A stretch of DNA of 64,000 nt from Cymodocea nodosa. Lineage: Eukaryota; Streptophyta; Magnoliopsida; Alismatales; Cymodoceaceae. The notes under the pieces are model-generated. The model saw only the letters and a list, made by a program, of their open reading frames with translations, was not told where the DNA came from and did not search any database. Numbering within the stretch: the first letter of the stretch is position 1; the number at the start of each line of letters is the position of its first letter. Shown one piece after another: positions 15,201 to 24,111 of this stretch. The DNA is taken from positions 12,668,001 through 12,732,000 of the forward strand of contig CM072335.1 of NCBI GenBank assembly GCA_036874045.1, in the 5' to 3' direction. The position numbers were made by a program, and so were the translations under genes.

Positions 15201-18200
15201 GTAAAATTTGTATTCTCCAGCTTAAGGGGGAGAGTTAGAATATGTTAGATATGTAAATGGGCAAATGGATCTCAATACCCTACTCTCTATATAAATACCC
15301 TTAATCAATGGATAATCCCTAATCTTTTCTTCCTAATCTCTATTTGACTATATATGTAGGTACAATAACCTAAAGTAGATCTTCCATCCCCTCTATCACC
15401 TATAAGCAATAATATTCATGTGCCCATGTTTGAAGGATATCAACCTTTTCTAGAATTGTTTTGAATTTATGCTAAGATTCTTATAGCACCATTTTCATGA
15501 ACTATTTTCGGCTCATGCATAAATTAACTCAATATGGCTATAATATGAGTTATTAGGATAAATTACCATAAGATATAAGTTTCCCAATCAATCTATAGTA
15601 CCTCCAAACATCTTCTTCAATTAGCTTAGAGGTAGTATCCCAAAAAGGGGATTCTACTCAATAGAAGTTTGCTCTAACTTGTATCCTAAAAGACTTGTCT
15701 CTTTTAACAATTCTAGGGCATACTTTGTAAAAGAGCCATCTTGCACCTAGAATAAGCAAAATCAATGCCTAAAAAATATCATGGTTTTTTCATGTCTTTG
15801 ATAATGAAATATTGAGTTAGAATTTCTTTGTTGTGTAGATTCTATCTACATCATTACTCATTAATAAAATGTCATCTATATAGACTGTTAATATAGTGTA
15901 TCCTGTAGAACTTAATAAAAATAGAGTGATTAATGACACATCTTTTAAAACCTGTGAAAGAATAATTGAGCTAAACTTATCAAACCATGCACATGGGCTT
16001 TGTCTAAGCCACAAGTTGCCTTCTATGATAAACAAACATAGTTATCCTCTTGAGTAATATAACTTGGAGGTTGTTCTATAAAAATTTTCTTCGTAAGGAC
16101 ACTATATAAGAAGACATTATTAACATTTGGTTGTGAAAGAGATCAAATGTTGTTTACCACTAGTGATAAGAGGATACAAATTGAGGTGGGTGACGAGAAA
16201 AAGTCTTGATATAATCAATACTATAAGTTTAACCTTTAAGTAACTAAGCAAGTTTTTTGCGTCAATCAATGGATCAATCCACTTTGTGTTTGATGGTAAA
16301 GAACTATTTGTTGCCAACAACTAGTGCATCTTTTAGGTCAAGAACAAACTCCCATGTATGCCTAATGTTTAAGGCTTACATTTCAACATCCATAACATCT
16401 TTCCATTGAAAAAGGATAAATGCCTTTTCATGATTCTGAGTAAATTGATGATAGATGGAGTTAAGGGAATCGTAATAAACAAAGTTAGAAAGAAGATGCA
16501 TGAAAGAAGTATGAGTACCTTTCTAATGAACAATGGATATATCAAGAGAAGAGGTAGATGGATTTACCCCAATTGAGGTGATTAGTTCTGCAAGTGCTAT
16601 AGGAGGTGTGTAGTGTTGTCTTTGATAACACTTACAAGGGGTGTGGTTGTGGAGGTGCAACAACTAGTGACTAAATCAGACTAGGGGTTACTATGGCAGA
16701 TCAATAAAAAGTGGTTGAGATAAAGGATTAGTAATAGATTTAGATGAAGGGGATGAAAAGTAGGGAGTACCCTCTAGGAAGACAACATCAATAGAGATAA
16801 TGTAAAGATGTGTGGAAGGATGGTCGTAGCATGCCTTTTTTAAATGCAAGTCTCAAGGTAAGATTTTTGACAAAAGTTGTACACCAAATACTTTAAGGGG
16901 GTAATGTCTTGGGAGTCTCTAAGGAGGAATTTCTTCTCCTAAAGGTGATAAGGACATATGATTGATGAGATAGGAAATAATACTAAGAGCTTCAGATCAT
17001 AAATATTTGAAAATATGTAATTCAATTATAAGAATATGAACAATATCGAAAAGATGACAATATTTGCATTTTGTAATCCAATTTTTTTGATAAGTGTGAA
17101 AACATGTAATCTGATATACAATGTCATGTACACAAAATACAGTAACATCAAAATGAAGAAATTCTAAAACATTATTAGTATAGAAGATTTTGGGAGTAAT
17201 ACTAAATTGAATTTGAATTTCACTAAAGAAAGTATGAATTGCGTTGACAAAATGTTAATTCTTTAACAAATATCCTCAAGATATATAAGAAAAATTATCA
17301 ACAAAAATAACATAATAATGGTTACTAGACATAGATGTAACCTGAGAGGGTCTCCAAATATCACAATGAACTCTAATAACCCTTTAACAGAAGAATAATC
17401 TTGACTCTTATAGATAACATAAAACTGTTTACCTAGCATACAAGATTCAATTGATCGGACAAACTGAAACCCAAAGAAGAGCATCTTAAAGCTTATGAAG
17501 AGAAGGATGACTAAGATGGTGTCATAATAAAGAAGAATCACTAGAAGTTGCCACAAATGTAAGTTCCTGAGGAATCTCATCTTTAACGGGTACATACACA
17601 CCTCACTTGCATTCATAACTCAAATCAATCTTCCTCTTCATCTACAGATCCTAAAAAGTATAATGAAATTGATAGAAGGTAACAGAATAAAAGAGTTGTT
17701 TAGTGATGATATTGATAGATAATAAATTTACTAGAAAATTAGGAACATAAAAAACTTTGACAATGAATAAATCAGAAGTAATAGCAGCAATGGTGTCTTC
17801 ACCAAAAACAAGGCAACTACATCCACTAGCAAGGGCAATAGAGTTGTTGTAGGATAATTCTATAAATCAATTAAAAAGAGACTGATTGTCTGATGAATGA
17901 CTAGAAATTGTGTGCAAGGCTTATATACCTGAGGAGAGAATTTTAGCAATCATTGCTGTGGTGTTCTGCCAAGCATGGAGAAAAAGTTCCAACATAATTG
18001 ACCTGAGAGATAGTGACCGATCAGGGCATCATGGTGTTGTCCGAACTGGTAAAAACATCTGCAGAAGTCCAGTTGGTGGATGGAGCAGCGGAACTTCTAC
18101 CAACAGCATTCGGACAAGTGATTTTTCTGTCCACAGTATACAAAGGGGGAACAAGGCTTACTCCTTGTCCTCCCATGGCCACACTGAGATGAAGCACCAC

Positions 18201-20075
18201 TGACTGTAGCTGCAAGGACAGTACTCCTTGTCTCTTGGACATTAGAAAATTCTACCCTAAACAGACCATCTAATACCTTTATATCTAATTACTAAGAAGA
18301 GCTTTTTATTTACTCTGTTGATTTTTAATGAAGATGCATGTACCATTAGTGTGCAGGGAGTATACTGAAAATTTATTGTGCTTTAGTTACAATTTTTTGA
18401 CGACATAAAATGGTTTGAAGGTGGAGCATATTTTGTAACTAGGTTCAATGCAATATTGAACTTTTTGCTGATGTTGCTTTTATCCTTGAATTGCTAGCTT
18501 CCCATCATTAATGCACCTTATGTTGCATATGTGATAATGGTTCGAGGTTTCCAACTTCCAAGGAAAGCTGATCATGTGCACATTCTTTGCTGAGATTTTA
18601 ATCTTAATGTCCTATCACATAGGCATAAAGTTATTTGAAGCACCTTAGTCTGCCGAATAATTTTGTTATATTCTATGCTGTGCCAAAAAACTGGCATTAG
18701 TTATTTCTAAAATTATGGTATTTATCTTATCTTAAATTATTTAGTTTTTAGTCTTGACGATTTTTTGATGCAATGCGTGCAGGTGTGCCATGGGAAACTG
18801 CTATAGCCTGCAAAAAGATCATGAAACTGCACTAAAAAACTTCCACCGTGCTGTTCATCTGGATTCAAGATTTGTTTATGCTCATACACTTTGCGGTCAT
18901 GAGTATGTAAATCTGGATTCAAGATCTATCATTATTAAAATTATCCTATATTTTTCATACTTGATTACAGTTTAATCTTTTAAATTTCCTGTAGTTATCA
19001 TTAAATGGAATAAAGTTATTTCTAAAGCTAGATTCACTCTTCTATATGCAGGTATATAGCTTTGGAAGATTTTGAGAATGGAATCAAGTGCTATCAAAAT
19101 GCTCTTCAAGTAGATGAAAGACATTATAACGCCTGGTATGGTCTTGGAGTAGTCTACCTACGCCACGAGAAGTTCGAATTTGCCGTGCATCATTTCCGAA
19201 AGGCATTGCACATAAATCCATTCTCGTCCGTGCTTATGTGTTATCTTAGCATGGCACTACATCCTTTGAAGGTTGTTGTCTATGCACATGGTCATTTTTG
19301 TATAAATAATAGCACATGTACTTATTTCTCAAAAAAAAACACGTATTCTTTATGTCATTCATGTTTTTATATTTTTGAAGACTATCAAATTTTGAAATTG
19401 CTTTGCAGAGGAATGATGAAGCCCTGATGATAATTGAGAAAGCTATTTTGGCAGACAAGAAGAACCCACTTCCAATTTATCAAAAGTCCATCATACTTAT
19501 CAGTCTTGAAAGGTATGATGAAGCTCTGGAAGAATTACTACAGTTGAAAGAGAACGCACCTCGTGAGAGCAGTATCTACGCATTGATTGGTAAAATATAT
19601 AAACGGCAAAACATACATGATAAAGCAATGTTCTATTTTGGCCTCGCTTTGGATCTCAACCCACCTACCACTGATGTTGCAGCCATTAAGGTAACGTTTG
19701 TGGAATACTTTGAGTTCTTTGTATTTCACCTGTTTGCACAAAGACCTATTGTTCAATAATAAATGTACAACTGTTTTTATAGTTTGTTCAATAATTTTTT
19801 ATCTGAGTTTCATTCCTATTAAAGTACTCCTACCTAATTTTAATTGTCTTTTCCGTTTGCAATCCATTCTAGTCACTTCACTAACATGGAGTGTTATTTT
19901 TATTTTACATTTTTGATATCTGTAATATTTTTTCCTATTCTTGAATCTAAGACTTTTTTCCGAATGCTATTCGTTGTTGGCTTAGCTTATTCTTAATTGT
20001 TGAGTTCTTGCCATGTGACAGGCAGCAGTGGAGAAGTTGTACCTGCCAGATGAGATGGAAGATGTTGCTGTCTAG
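93..20075 (+). CDS. CDC27B: CDC27B/HOBBIT-type APC3 subunit of the anaphase-promoting complex, 3' ten exons (5' end outside window)
   Basis: Joined exons: 93-236, 1464-1692, 2887-3077, 3225-3290, 4812-4931, 6180-6256, 18783-18902, 19052-19271, 19409-19690, 20022-20075 (1503 nt, 500 residues plus TAG). All introns as called are GT..AG and phases agree at every junction. The product begins in the low-complexity linker (LSGIVPPPICRN, later APRRKFMDEGKLRK) and continues with tandem tetratricopeptide repeats from about residue 170 to 483; landmarks are YNTGWVLSQVGKA, MGNCYSLQKDHETALKNF and KNPLPIYQK. These match plant CDC27B/HBT from memory, in order and without gaps in the repeats. Family knowledge: APC3 is a TPR scaffold of the nuclear APC/C ubiquitin ligase that binds the IR tails of CDC20/CDH1 and APC10; HBT is needed for root meristem division. 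Roughly the first third of the protein is missing. No stop interrupts the exons, so the gene is probably functional. The exon 2 donor is the least certain boundary. Confidence 0.93.
237..1463 (+). other. Intron 1 of window
   Basis: Intron between linker exons. T-rich with no coding similarity that I can see; the short open frame at 1125-1340 has no recognisable content. No mobile element termini seen. Confidence 0.7.
1464..1692 (+). CDS. CDC27B: CDC27B exon 2 of window (Ser-rich linker)
   Basis: Acceptor TAG at 1461-1463. It encodes VSGRLFSDSGPRRSTRLSGE, then a Ser/Gly-rich stretch and FRSVTLSKGQ. I end it at 1692 before the donor GTAATA, which leaves phase 1 and joins exon 3 in frame. However, the bases after that donor still read GNNGEP, resembling the plant HBT continuation (..GxxGEP..), before a stop at about 1763. 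The real donor or an extra small exon is therefore uncertain. Confidence 0.75.
1693..2886 (+). other. Intron 2 of window
   Basis: Intron between the Ser-rich linker exon and exon 3. Holds short spurious open frames (2006-2209, 2213-2491). A small unrecognised coding exon near its 5' end cannot be excluded because of the GNNGEP read-through. Confidence 0.6.
2887..3077 (+). CDS. CDC27B: CDC27B exon 3 of window
   Basis: Acceptor CAG ends at 2886 and the donor GTATAC begins at 3078. The exon runs from the end of the Ser/Thr-rich linker into SGILELLNLLRILGEGFRL, the conserved helix that opens the C-terminal TPR block, and ends in NYRCR. Confidence 0.88.
3225..3290 (+). CDS. CDC27B: CDC27B exon 4 of window (22 codons)
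   Basis: Acceptor TTAG ends at 3224 and the donor GTATAC begins at 3291; phase 0 at both ends. It encodes DALEIYLRLP and QYNTGWVLSQ, a TPR helix pair highly conserved in plant CDC27B. Too short to appear as an open frame on its own. Confidence 0.9.
3291..4811 (+). other. Intron 4 of window
   Basis: Ordinary AT-rich intron ending in a pyrimidine tract and GCAG. I see no mobile element or RNA gene in it. Confidence 0.7.
4812..4931 (+). CDS. CDC27B: CDC27B exon 5 of window (TPR)
   Basis: Acceptor GCAG ends at 4811 and the strong donor GTGAGT begins at 4932. It has 40 codons, VGKAQFELVDYLEADHAF to MDVYSTVLY, one full TPR. The open frame that starts upstream at 4725 is intronic read-through and not part of the protein. 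Confidence 0.93.
4932..6179 (+). other. Intron 5 of window
   Basis: AT-rich intron without recognisable repeats or genes. Ends TTGCTTGCAG. Confidence 0.7.
6180..6256 (+). CDS. CDC27B: CDC27B exon 6 of window (TPR), before the giant intron
   Basis: Acceptor GCAG ends at 6179 and the donor GTATGT begins at 6257. It encodes HLKEEMKLSYLAQELI and DRLSPQAW; the Trp codon is split 2+1 across the 12.5-kb intron and completed by the first base of the next exon. Confidence 0.92.
6900..7205. repeat. Diverged direct repeat in the giant intron, two units of about 100 bp
   Basis: Units at about 6900-7005 and 7105-7205 share the order 'gagat-(t)agacatg..tat', 'ctcta..t..gagcc', 'tgtaaaa', 'catgcaaat' and 'aattt/ctttc..att'. 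They are strongly diverged. Purpose and origin unknown. Confidence 0.5.
7522..7634 (+). repeat. 5' LTR of Cop-I1
   Basis: Starts TGTTAGAATATTAGAATAG and matches the 3' LTR through 'AGTAGTGGATAT', 'ATCTCAT' + (AT)n and 'TTCTA(T/C)GAGAG', with small indels. It ends in ACA just before TGGTATCAAAG. Confidence 0.85.
7635..7645 (+). promoter_or_regulatory. Primer-binding site of Cop-I1
   Basis: TGGTATCAAAG directly abuts the 5' LTR; it is complementary to the 3' end of initiator Met tRNA with one change from TGGTATCAGAG. Confidence 0.8.
12260..12388 (+). repeat. 3' LTR of Cop-I1
   Basis: Preceded by a weak purine tract (CTTGAGGAG, 12251-12259), as expected of a polypurine tract. It matches the 5' LTR along its length and has a short extra stretch near 12300. 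Confidence 0.8.
12389..13130. other. Intronic stretch between copia remnants
   Basis: AT-rich. Around 12.68-12.95 kb the wording ('caacctaagtcgacttt', 'caagctccttgcttgag') resembles a decayed plant LTR, but no matching partner was found in the window. Confidence 0.4.
13131..13516. repeat. 193-bp tandem duplication
   Basis: Unit 1 is 13131-13323 and unit 2 is 13324-13516, both beginning GTTGATCCATTTGATATG. Only a few substitutions separate them, far fewer than in the surrounding remnant, so the duplication is younger than the element. The second unit runs into the copia fragment. Confidence 0.85.
13517..15420 (+). mobile_element. Copia fragment Cop-I2 (+ strand): pre-integrase to RNase H and part of the 3' LTR
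   Basis: Near 13.6 kb a broken frame reads LWHCHLG, the His-rich GAG-pre-integrase motif. At 14421-14645 an RT piece reads VIYVNDILLIND, where the usual YVDD is YVND, so a catalytic Asp is changed. RNase H-like words follow (about 14.75-15.15 kb). A polypurine tract TTAAGGGGGAGAG (15222-15234) precedes an LTR start with a TATA-like CTATATAAAT near 15286. No 5' LTR found. The segment 'tttagatgc(a/c)ggtcaggctc' is repeated near 14.73 and 14.76 kb. Confidence 0.75.
15620..18240 (-). mobile_element. Copia fragment Cop-I3 (- strand)
   Basis: On the - strand 15817-16035 reads as reverse transcriptase with LTVYIDDILL (YIDD catalytic motif). Upstream on that strand, 17263-17616 covers integrase-like text with many shifts (CESCMLGKQ-like and HCDIWR-like words in mixed frames). 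The block at about 17.9-18.24 kb is more GC-rich than its surroundings and lies where the gag C-terminus would be. No LTR was recognised at either end. Open frames inside are shadows or broken pieces. Confidence 0.65.
18241..18782. other. 3' end of the giant intron
   Basis: Non-repetitive AT-rich intron sequence with a pyrimidine-rich end leading to the exon 7 acceptor. Nothing else seen. Confidence 0.6.
18783..18902 (+). CDS. CDC27B: CDC27B exon 7 of window (TPR), after the giant intron
   Basis: Acceptor GCAG ends at 18782. It encodes CAMGNCYSLQKDHETALKNF and ends in YAHTLCGHE. I place the donor at 18903 (GTATGT) rather than at the later GTAAAT, because only this choice restores GHEYIALEDF with exon 8. 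Confidence 0.93.
19052..19271 (+). CDS. CDC27B: CDC27B exon 8 of window (TPR)
   Basis: Acceptor GCAG ends at 19051 and the donor GTTGTT begins at 19272. It covers two TPR helix pairs, including HYNAWYGLGVVYLR and ALHINP. The intron that follows is only 137 bp, so the gene is compact again downstream of the inflated intron. Confidence 0.93.
19409..19690 (+). CDS. CDC27B: CDC27B exon 9 of window (last TPRs)
   Basis: Acceptor GCAG ends at 19408 and the donor GTAACG begins at 19691. It has 94 codons with landmarks KNPLPIYQK, LERYDEALEEL, ESSIYALIGKIYKR and FGLALDLNPP. It lies wholly outside the inverted duplication, whose left arm begins in the next intron. Confidence 0.94.
20022..20075 (+). CDS. 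CDC27B: CDC27B terminal exon
   Basis: Acceptor CAG ends at 20021. It encodes AAVEKLYLPDEMEDVAV then TAG, the acidic tail typical of plant CDC27B. The exon and its splice acceptor are duplicated exactly, in inverted orientation, at 23273-23326, within the right arm of the inverted repeat. Confidence 0.92.
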   Translation, partial: AAVEKLYLPDEMEDVAV

Positions 20076-20419
20076 ATTTATTTGTTAAACCTGAGAACAG
20101 AGAAATCAAACGACGCTTGATGAGACGGTGAACTGTTTTCCCAACCAGCATGTGCTGTCGACTTACCACATGATGCAGTGGTCATCTCAAATGAAGTGTA
20201 AATCAAATGACAAGACGGAGGCATCCATGGCAGATTTCCTGTCCTAACAGATTCTTTAACCAAGTTTCAGTTTTGTCGGTTTAGGATATGGTAGGAATCT
20301 ACGTTCCATTGTAACGTTCAATTGAAAGAAATGTGAGAAAAGATACTTGAATTATGATTCATTTCGTTGTACACTTGTATTTTTGGGAAAGCTATCCTTG
20401 TTACATGGTTTCCGTAAAT

Positions 20420-20425
20420 AATAAA
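20420..20425 (+). terminator. CDC27B: Candidate CDC27B polyadenylation signal AATAAA
   Basis: AATAAA about 345 nt after the stop codon, within a T/A-rich 3' flank. It is the best canonical signal in the vicinity; plant signals are loose, so this is only a candidate. Confidence 0.45.
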
Positions 20426-20831
20426 ATGGAAACTTTTCACACCGAATAGAAAACGACCATTCAATTAGGGGGTTAGGAGTTACGAGCCCAAACAGCGAAC
20501 TTCCAAAATAAGTGGGAGATTTCATCATGGAAAGATCAGTAGTTCCCTTTTCAAGGTAAAATCTGCTTTGGATGCATTCAAGATATTTTTCGTCGGGCAA
20601 TTTTAGCATCACAAGCTAATCATGCCCCGAGTAAAATTTCTTCCTAGTTTTTGCTTGATTTTGTTTAATGTTTGCGTCCGCTGCCAACGTCTCTGCAGCT
20701 TAAACTCCAAAGGATGCCAGTGAGTCTTAGACCTTGATGGAGCACATCTGCTTTCTCATGCTTCTAGCAAAATGGTAAAAGCCCACATGATGCGTGAATG
20801 ACACAGGAAAATTAACTGTTGATTAGAGTTG

Positions 20832-22516
20832 TTCATTTGTGTTGGAGTGGATTTTGAAGTCTATTCTAGGATTTGTACATCGGGCTCTTCCTACTGTACC
20901 ACTCGTGACAAAGGTATGCGTGACCGATAACAGCCAGGGGATGCGATTGGTGTGCGGCAGACAATAGCCAGGGCAGATAATGTTGACTCCTCTTTGAAGT
21001 ATTTGCAGTAAAGCTTTGTAATTCTAAAGTAGAGCAGAACTTATTTTCTACACATGATTCTTGGATGGTGCAATCAATACAAACACCAAATAAGCCAAAT
21101 ACATGAACTTGACTCATACGGATTCATGTGCTTTCACATGCATAGAGAGTAAATCCAAAATATTTACATGGGATAGCATACGTACATGAAAAATCTCAAC
21201 CAAACTTGGTGTCACGATACACGATCACTCATTAAGACTTTAAGACAATGAACTTGAGATTTCATATGGTGCTATCAGTCTTATAGTGATGGAATGCATA
21301 TGATGCATGATCACTCATACAATGAACTTGTGGAAGGCAACAAATGGAATATGTTTCTCTAATAGATAAAAGAATTTATAAGTACTCATACATATGCTAC
21401 ATATGAACATTATACTCCTAATCATAAAAATCTTATATATTTTTATACTTTTTGGTATGTGCAAAAAAGAAAATAAATTCAAGTACCTCTAAATAAAGGT
21501 ATGAAAGGTCTATAGATCTAAATACTCAATATAAATTGAAATACTCTTAAATATAAGTATAAAAAGTTTAAATATTAAAATTTTTGTACCTTTTTATATT
21601 AAAACAATAATGATTTGTACTTTAATGTAATTGGCTAATGTACTTAAGGCATTCTTCTCACTAAAAAATAGTAAGATTTGACATTTATTGTTAATTCTTG
21701 AAAGATCCTATAGGAAATGTATATACTTAAGAAGGGAGAGTGAATTAAGTATATTGTAAATTTTCTTATTTTTCGGTCTTCTTTTTAAATTTAGTTAATG
21801 CAAAAATGAAATAGATATAAAAACACACAAATAATTTATAATGGTTCCCTTCAACCAAGATACATTCACTCTTTGAGTCTTCACTTAAGAATTTACTATC
21901 CTTAGGAATTTTTGGTTCACTCAAAACTTGATGTACTTTAGCTTTACTCAAAACAAACTCAACTTGACTAGACATCGATCCTCCATCAAGTTATCCTTTT
22001 AAGTGTACAGACCCTCGTATAGTTACCGTGCTAATTATATAAATCCTCATATAGTCATCTGCATAACTTTATGGACTCTTGTAAAGTTATTTGAAACTTT
22101 TCTAAAATAACACCTTTCAAAGTTTCCTCCACAACACCCCTTATGGATAGGTTATCTCTTTTTCAATGTATGATGAAGTGCAAAGAGGAATTTATCTAGA
22201 AAGAATAGATATAATAAAACTTTCCTCTTAATTATACAACAACACTTGAATCTTTAAGAAATAGCTTTGTTGTTGTTGAGTTCATTCAGATGACTTTCAA
22301 CTCTTGTTCTCTAAGAATCTTTAGGTTTTCTAAGAATTTTCTCTAGAGTACTACTAAAGGAACTACCTTTTAACTTTAATTTGACTCTATTTATATTACA
22401 TGAGAAACTCTAACTAATTACACACGATCCTACATACACATTCCTTCTTTTTCAAATTTCCTACAACTGCTTACAATTGAATAGTAGAAAAATAACTAAT
22501 TCATGGAGTTAGTTTT
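20832..22516. other. Spacer (1685 bp) between the inverted arms
   Basis: 20832-21765 shows nothing recognisable beyond AT-rich sequence. About 21766-22440 reads like a decayed plant LTR ('ataatttataatggttccc', 'cactctttgagtcttcac', then several 'cct(c/t)gtatagtta'-type short words). I found no partner for it in the window. Confidence 0.55.
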
Positions 22517-23507
22517 CAACTCTAATCAACAGTTAATTTTCCTGTGTCATTCACGCATCATGTGGGCTTTTACCATTTTGCTAGAAGCATGAGAAAGCAG
22601 ATGTGCTCCATCAAGGTCTAAGACTCACTAGCATCCTTTGGAGTTTAAGCTGCAGAGACGTTGGCAGCGGACGCAAACATTAAACAAAATCAAGCAAAAA
22701 CTAGGAAGAAATTTTACTCGGGGCATGATTAGCTTGTGATGTTAAAATTGCCCGACGAAAAATATCTTGAATGCATCCAAAGCAGATTTTACCTTGAAAA
22801 GGGAACTACTGATCTTTCCATGATGAAATCTCCCACTTATTTTGGAAGTTCGCTGTTTGGGCTCGTAACTCCTAACCCCCTAATTGAATGGTCGTTTTCT
22901 ATTCGGTGTGAAAAGTTTCCATTTTATTATTTACGGAAACCATGTAACAAGGATAGCTTTCCCAAAAATACAAGTGTACAACGAAATGAATCATAATTCA
23001 AGTATCTTTTCTCACATTTCTTTCAATTGAACGTTACAATGGAACGTAGATTCCTACCATATCCTAAACCGACAAAACTGAAACTTGGTTAAAGAATCTG
23101 TTAGGACAGGAAATCTGCCATGGATGCCTCCGTCTTGTCATTTGATTTACACTTCATTTGAGATGACCACTGCATCATGTGGTAAGTCGACAACACATGC
23201 TGGTTGGGAAAACAGTACACCGTCTCATCAAGCGTCGTTTGATTTCTCTGTTCTCAGGTTTAACAAATAAATCTAGACAGCAACATCTTCCATCTCATCT
23301 GGCAGGTACAACTTCTCCATTGCTGCCTGTCACATGGCAAGAACTCAACAATTAAGAATAAGCTAAGCCAACAACGAATAGCATTCAGAAAAAAGTCTTA
23401 GATTCAAGAATAGGAAAAAATATTACAGATATCAAAAATGTAAAATAAAAATAACACTCCATGTTAGTGAAGTGACTAGAATGGATTGCAAACGGAAAAG
23501 ACAATTA
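22517..23507 (-). repeat. Right (derived) arm of the inverted duplication, with a second copy of the last CDC27B exon
   Basis: Exact inverse of 19841-20831 except for 5 positions. The terminal exon copy is 23273-23326 on the - strand, and the acceptor AG is kept. Upstream exons are absent, so this is a gene fragment and not a second gene. It ends at 23507, about 20 bp before recognisable GyR LTR sequence. Confidence 0.97.
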
Positions 23508-24111
23508 TATCACGTGTTACTTCATATTAATATGCATGTGTTGAATTTAAATGTTCTATTATATCACGTGAGTTGCACATGTTTAACTCATTAAGTTATC
23601 ATGACTACACACATTGAGTTACTTGATTACATACTAAGGTAATGCATTATGTTAGTGTTATAAGTTTATAAGTTATTTCTTAATTGCATAAGTTTTATAT
23701 TATTATTTTATATTAAGTCAGTTGAGTTAAGCTTTACTCATCGAGAGAAGTCTATTGAGTTAATAGTTAAGTCAACAGAGTAAGTCCATTGAGTTACACT
23801 AACTCCATAGACTAGTTGTTTTCTAAATATTTAATATGAAGTAATTGTAGAAATAGGAAATTCGAAGGAAAACCATGATTGCACGTATCATGTAGGATTT
23901 AAATCACAGAATGAAAAAGAAATCATCATCGTTGATATGAATGAAGGAAATTTAACCGATCATTTAGGCAAAAGTAGTTACTATTGAAAGAAATATAAAA
24001 AGAAGAGGAGAAGAACGAAAAGGAGGGTGTGGAGAGTGTGGAGAACCGCGCTAACTACAAGAAGCATCGGAAGTTCCCTAAAGCTACACAACACCACCAC
24101 CAATCACCAAC
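23508..24111 (+). mobile_element. GyR LTR copy A, truncated at both ends
   Basis: Aligns with the GyR solo LTRs (for example 48961-49450) from about 23527: TATCACGTGAG then TGCACATG, the 'aaggaaaaccatgattgcacgtatca' stretch, and a CA-rich run 'caccaccaatcacc'. The 5' part is missing, and the 3' part is cut where copy B starts at 24112. Confidence 0.8.

Larger units (their letters stand above)
6257..18782 (+). other. Giant 12,526-bp intron of CDC27B filled with retrotransposon ruins
   Basis: Bounded by the split Trp codon of exons 6 and 7 (GTATGT..GCAG). It contains three copia-type remnants in both orientations, a diverged direct repeat and a 193-bp tandem duplication. All are degenerate, so the expansion looks old. 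Confidence 0.9.
19841..20831 (+). repeat. Left (parental) arm of a 991-bp inverted duplication of the CDC27B 3' end
   Basis: Holds the 3' part of the last intron, the terminal exon, the 3' untranslated region and downstream flank. Every base pairs with 22517-23507 (coordinates sum to 43348 at both ends, so no net indel) except 5 mismatches. This arm is continuous with the gene and so is the likely source. Confidence 0.97.

Noticed and set aside
17910..18242. Overlapping open frames on both strands in a GC-richer block
   Set aside because: No recognisable protein; position and orientation fit the decayed gag of the - strand copia fragment Cop-I3, so not called as a gene.
19538..19756. Several - strand open frames over CDC27B exons 7-9 (18737-18922, 19246-19458, 19538-19756)
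   Set aside because: Shadows of real exons on the opposite strand.
20352..20612. 86-residue open frame on the - strand, identical to one at 22736-22996 on the + strand
   Set aside because: Identity is fully explained by the inverted duplication; the frame is antisense to the CDC27B 3' UTR, has no recognisable content, and is no evidence of a gene.
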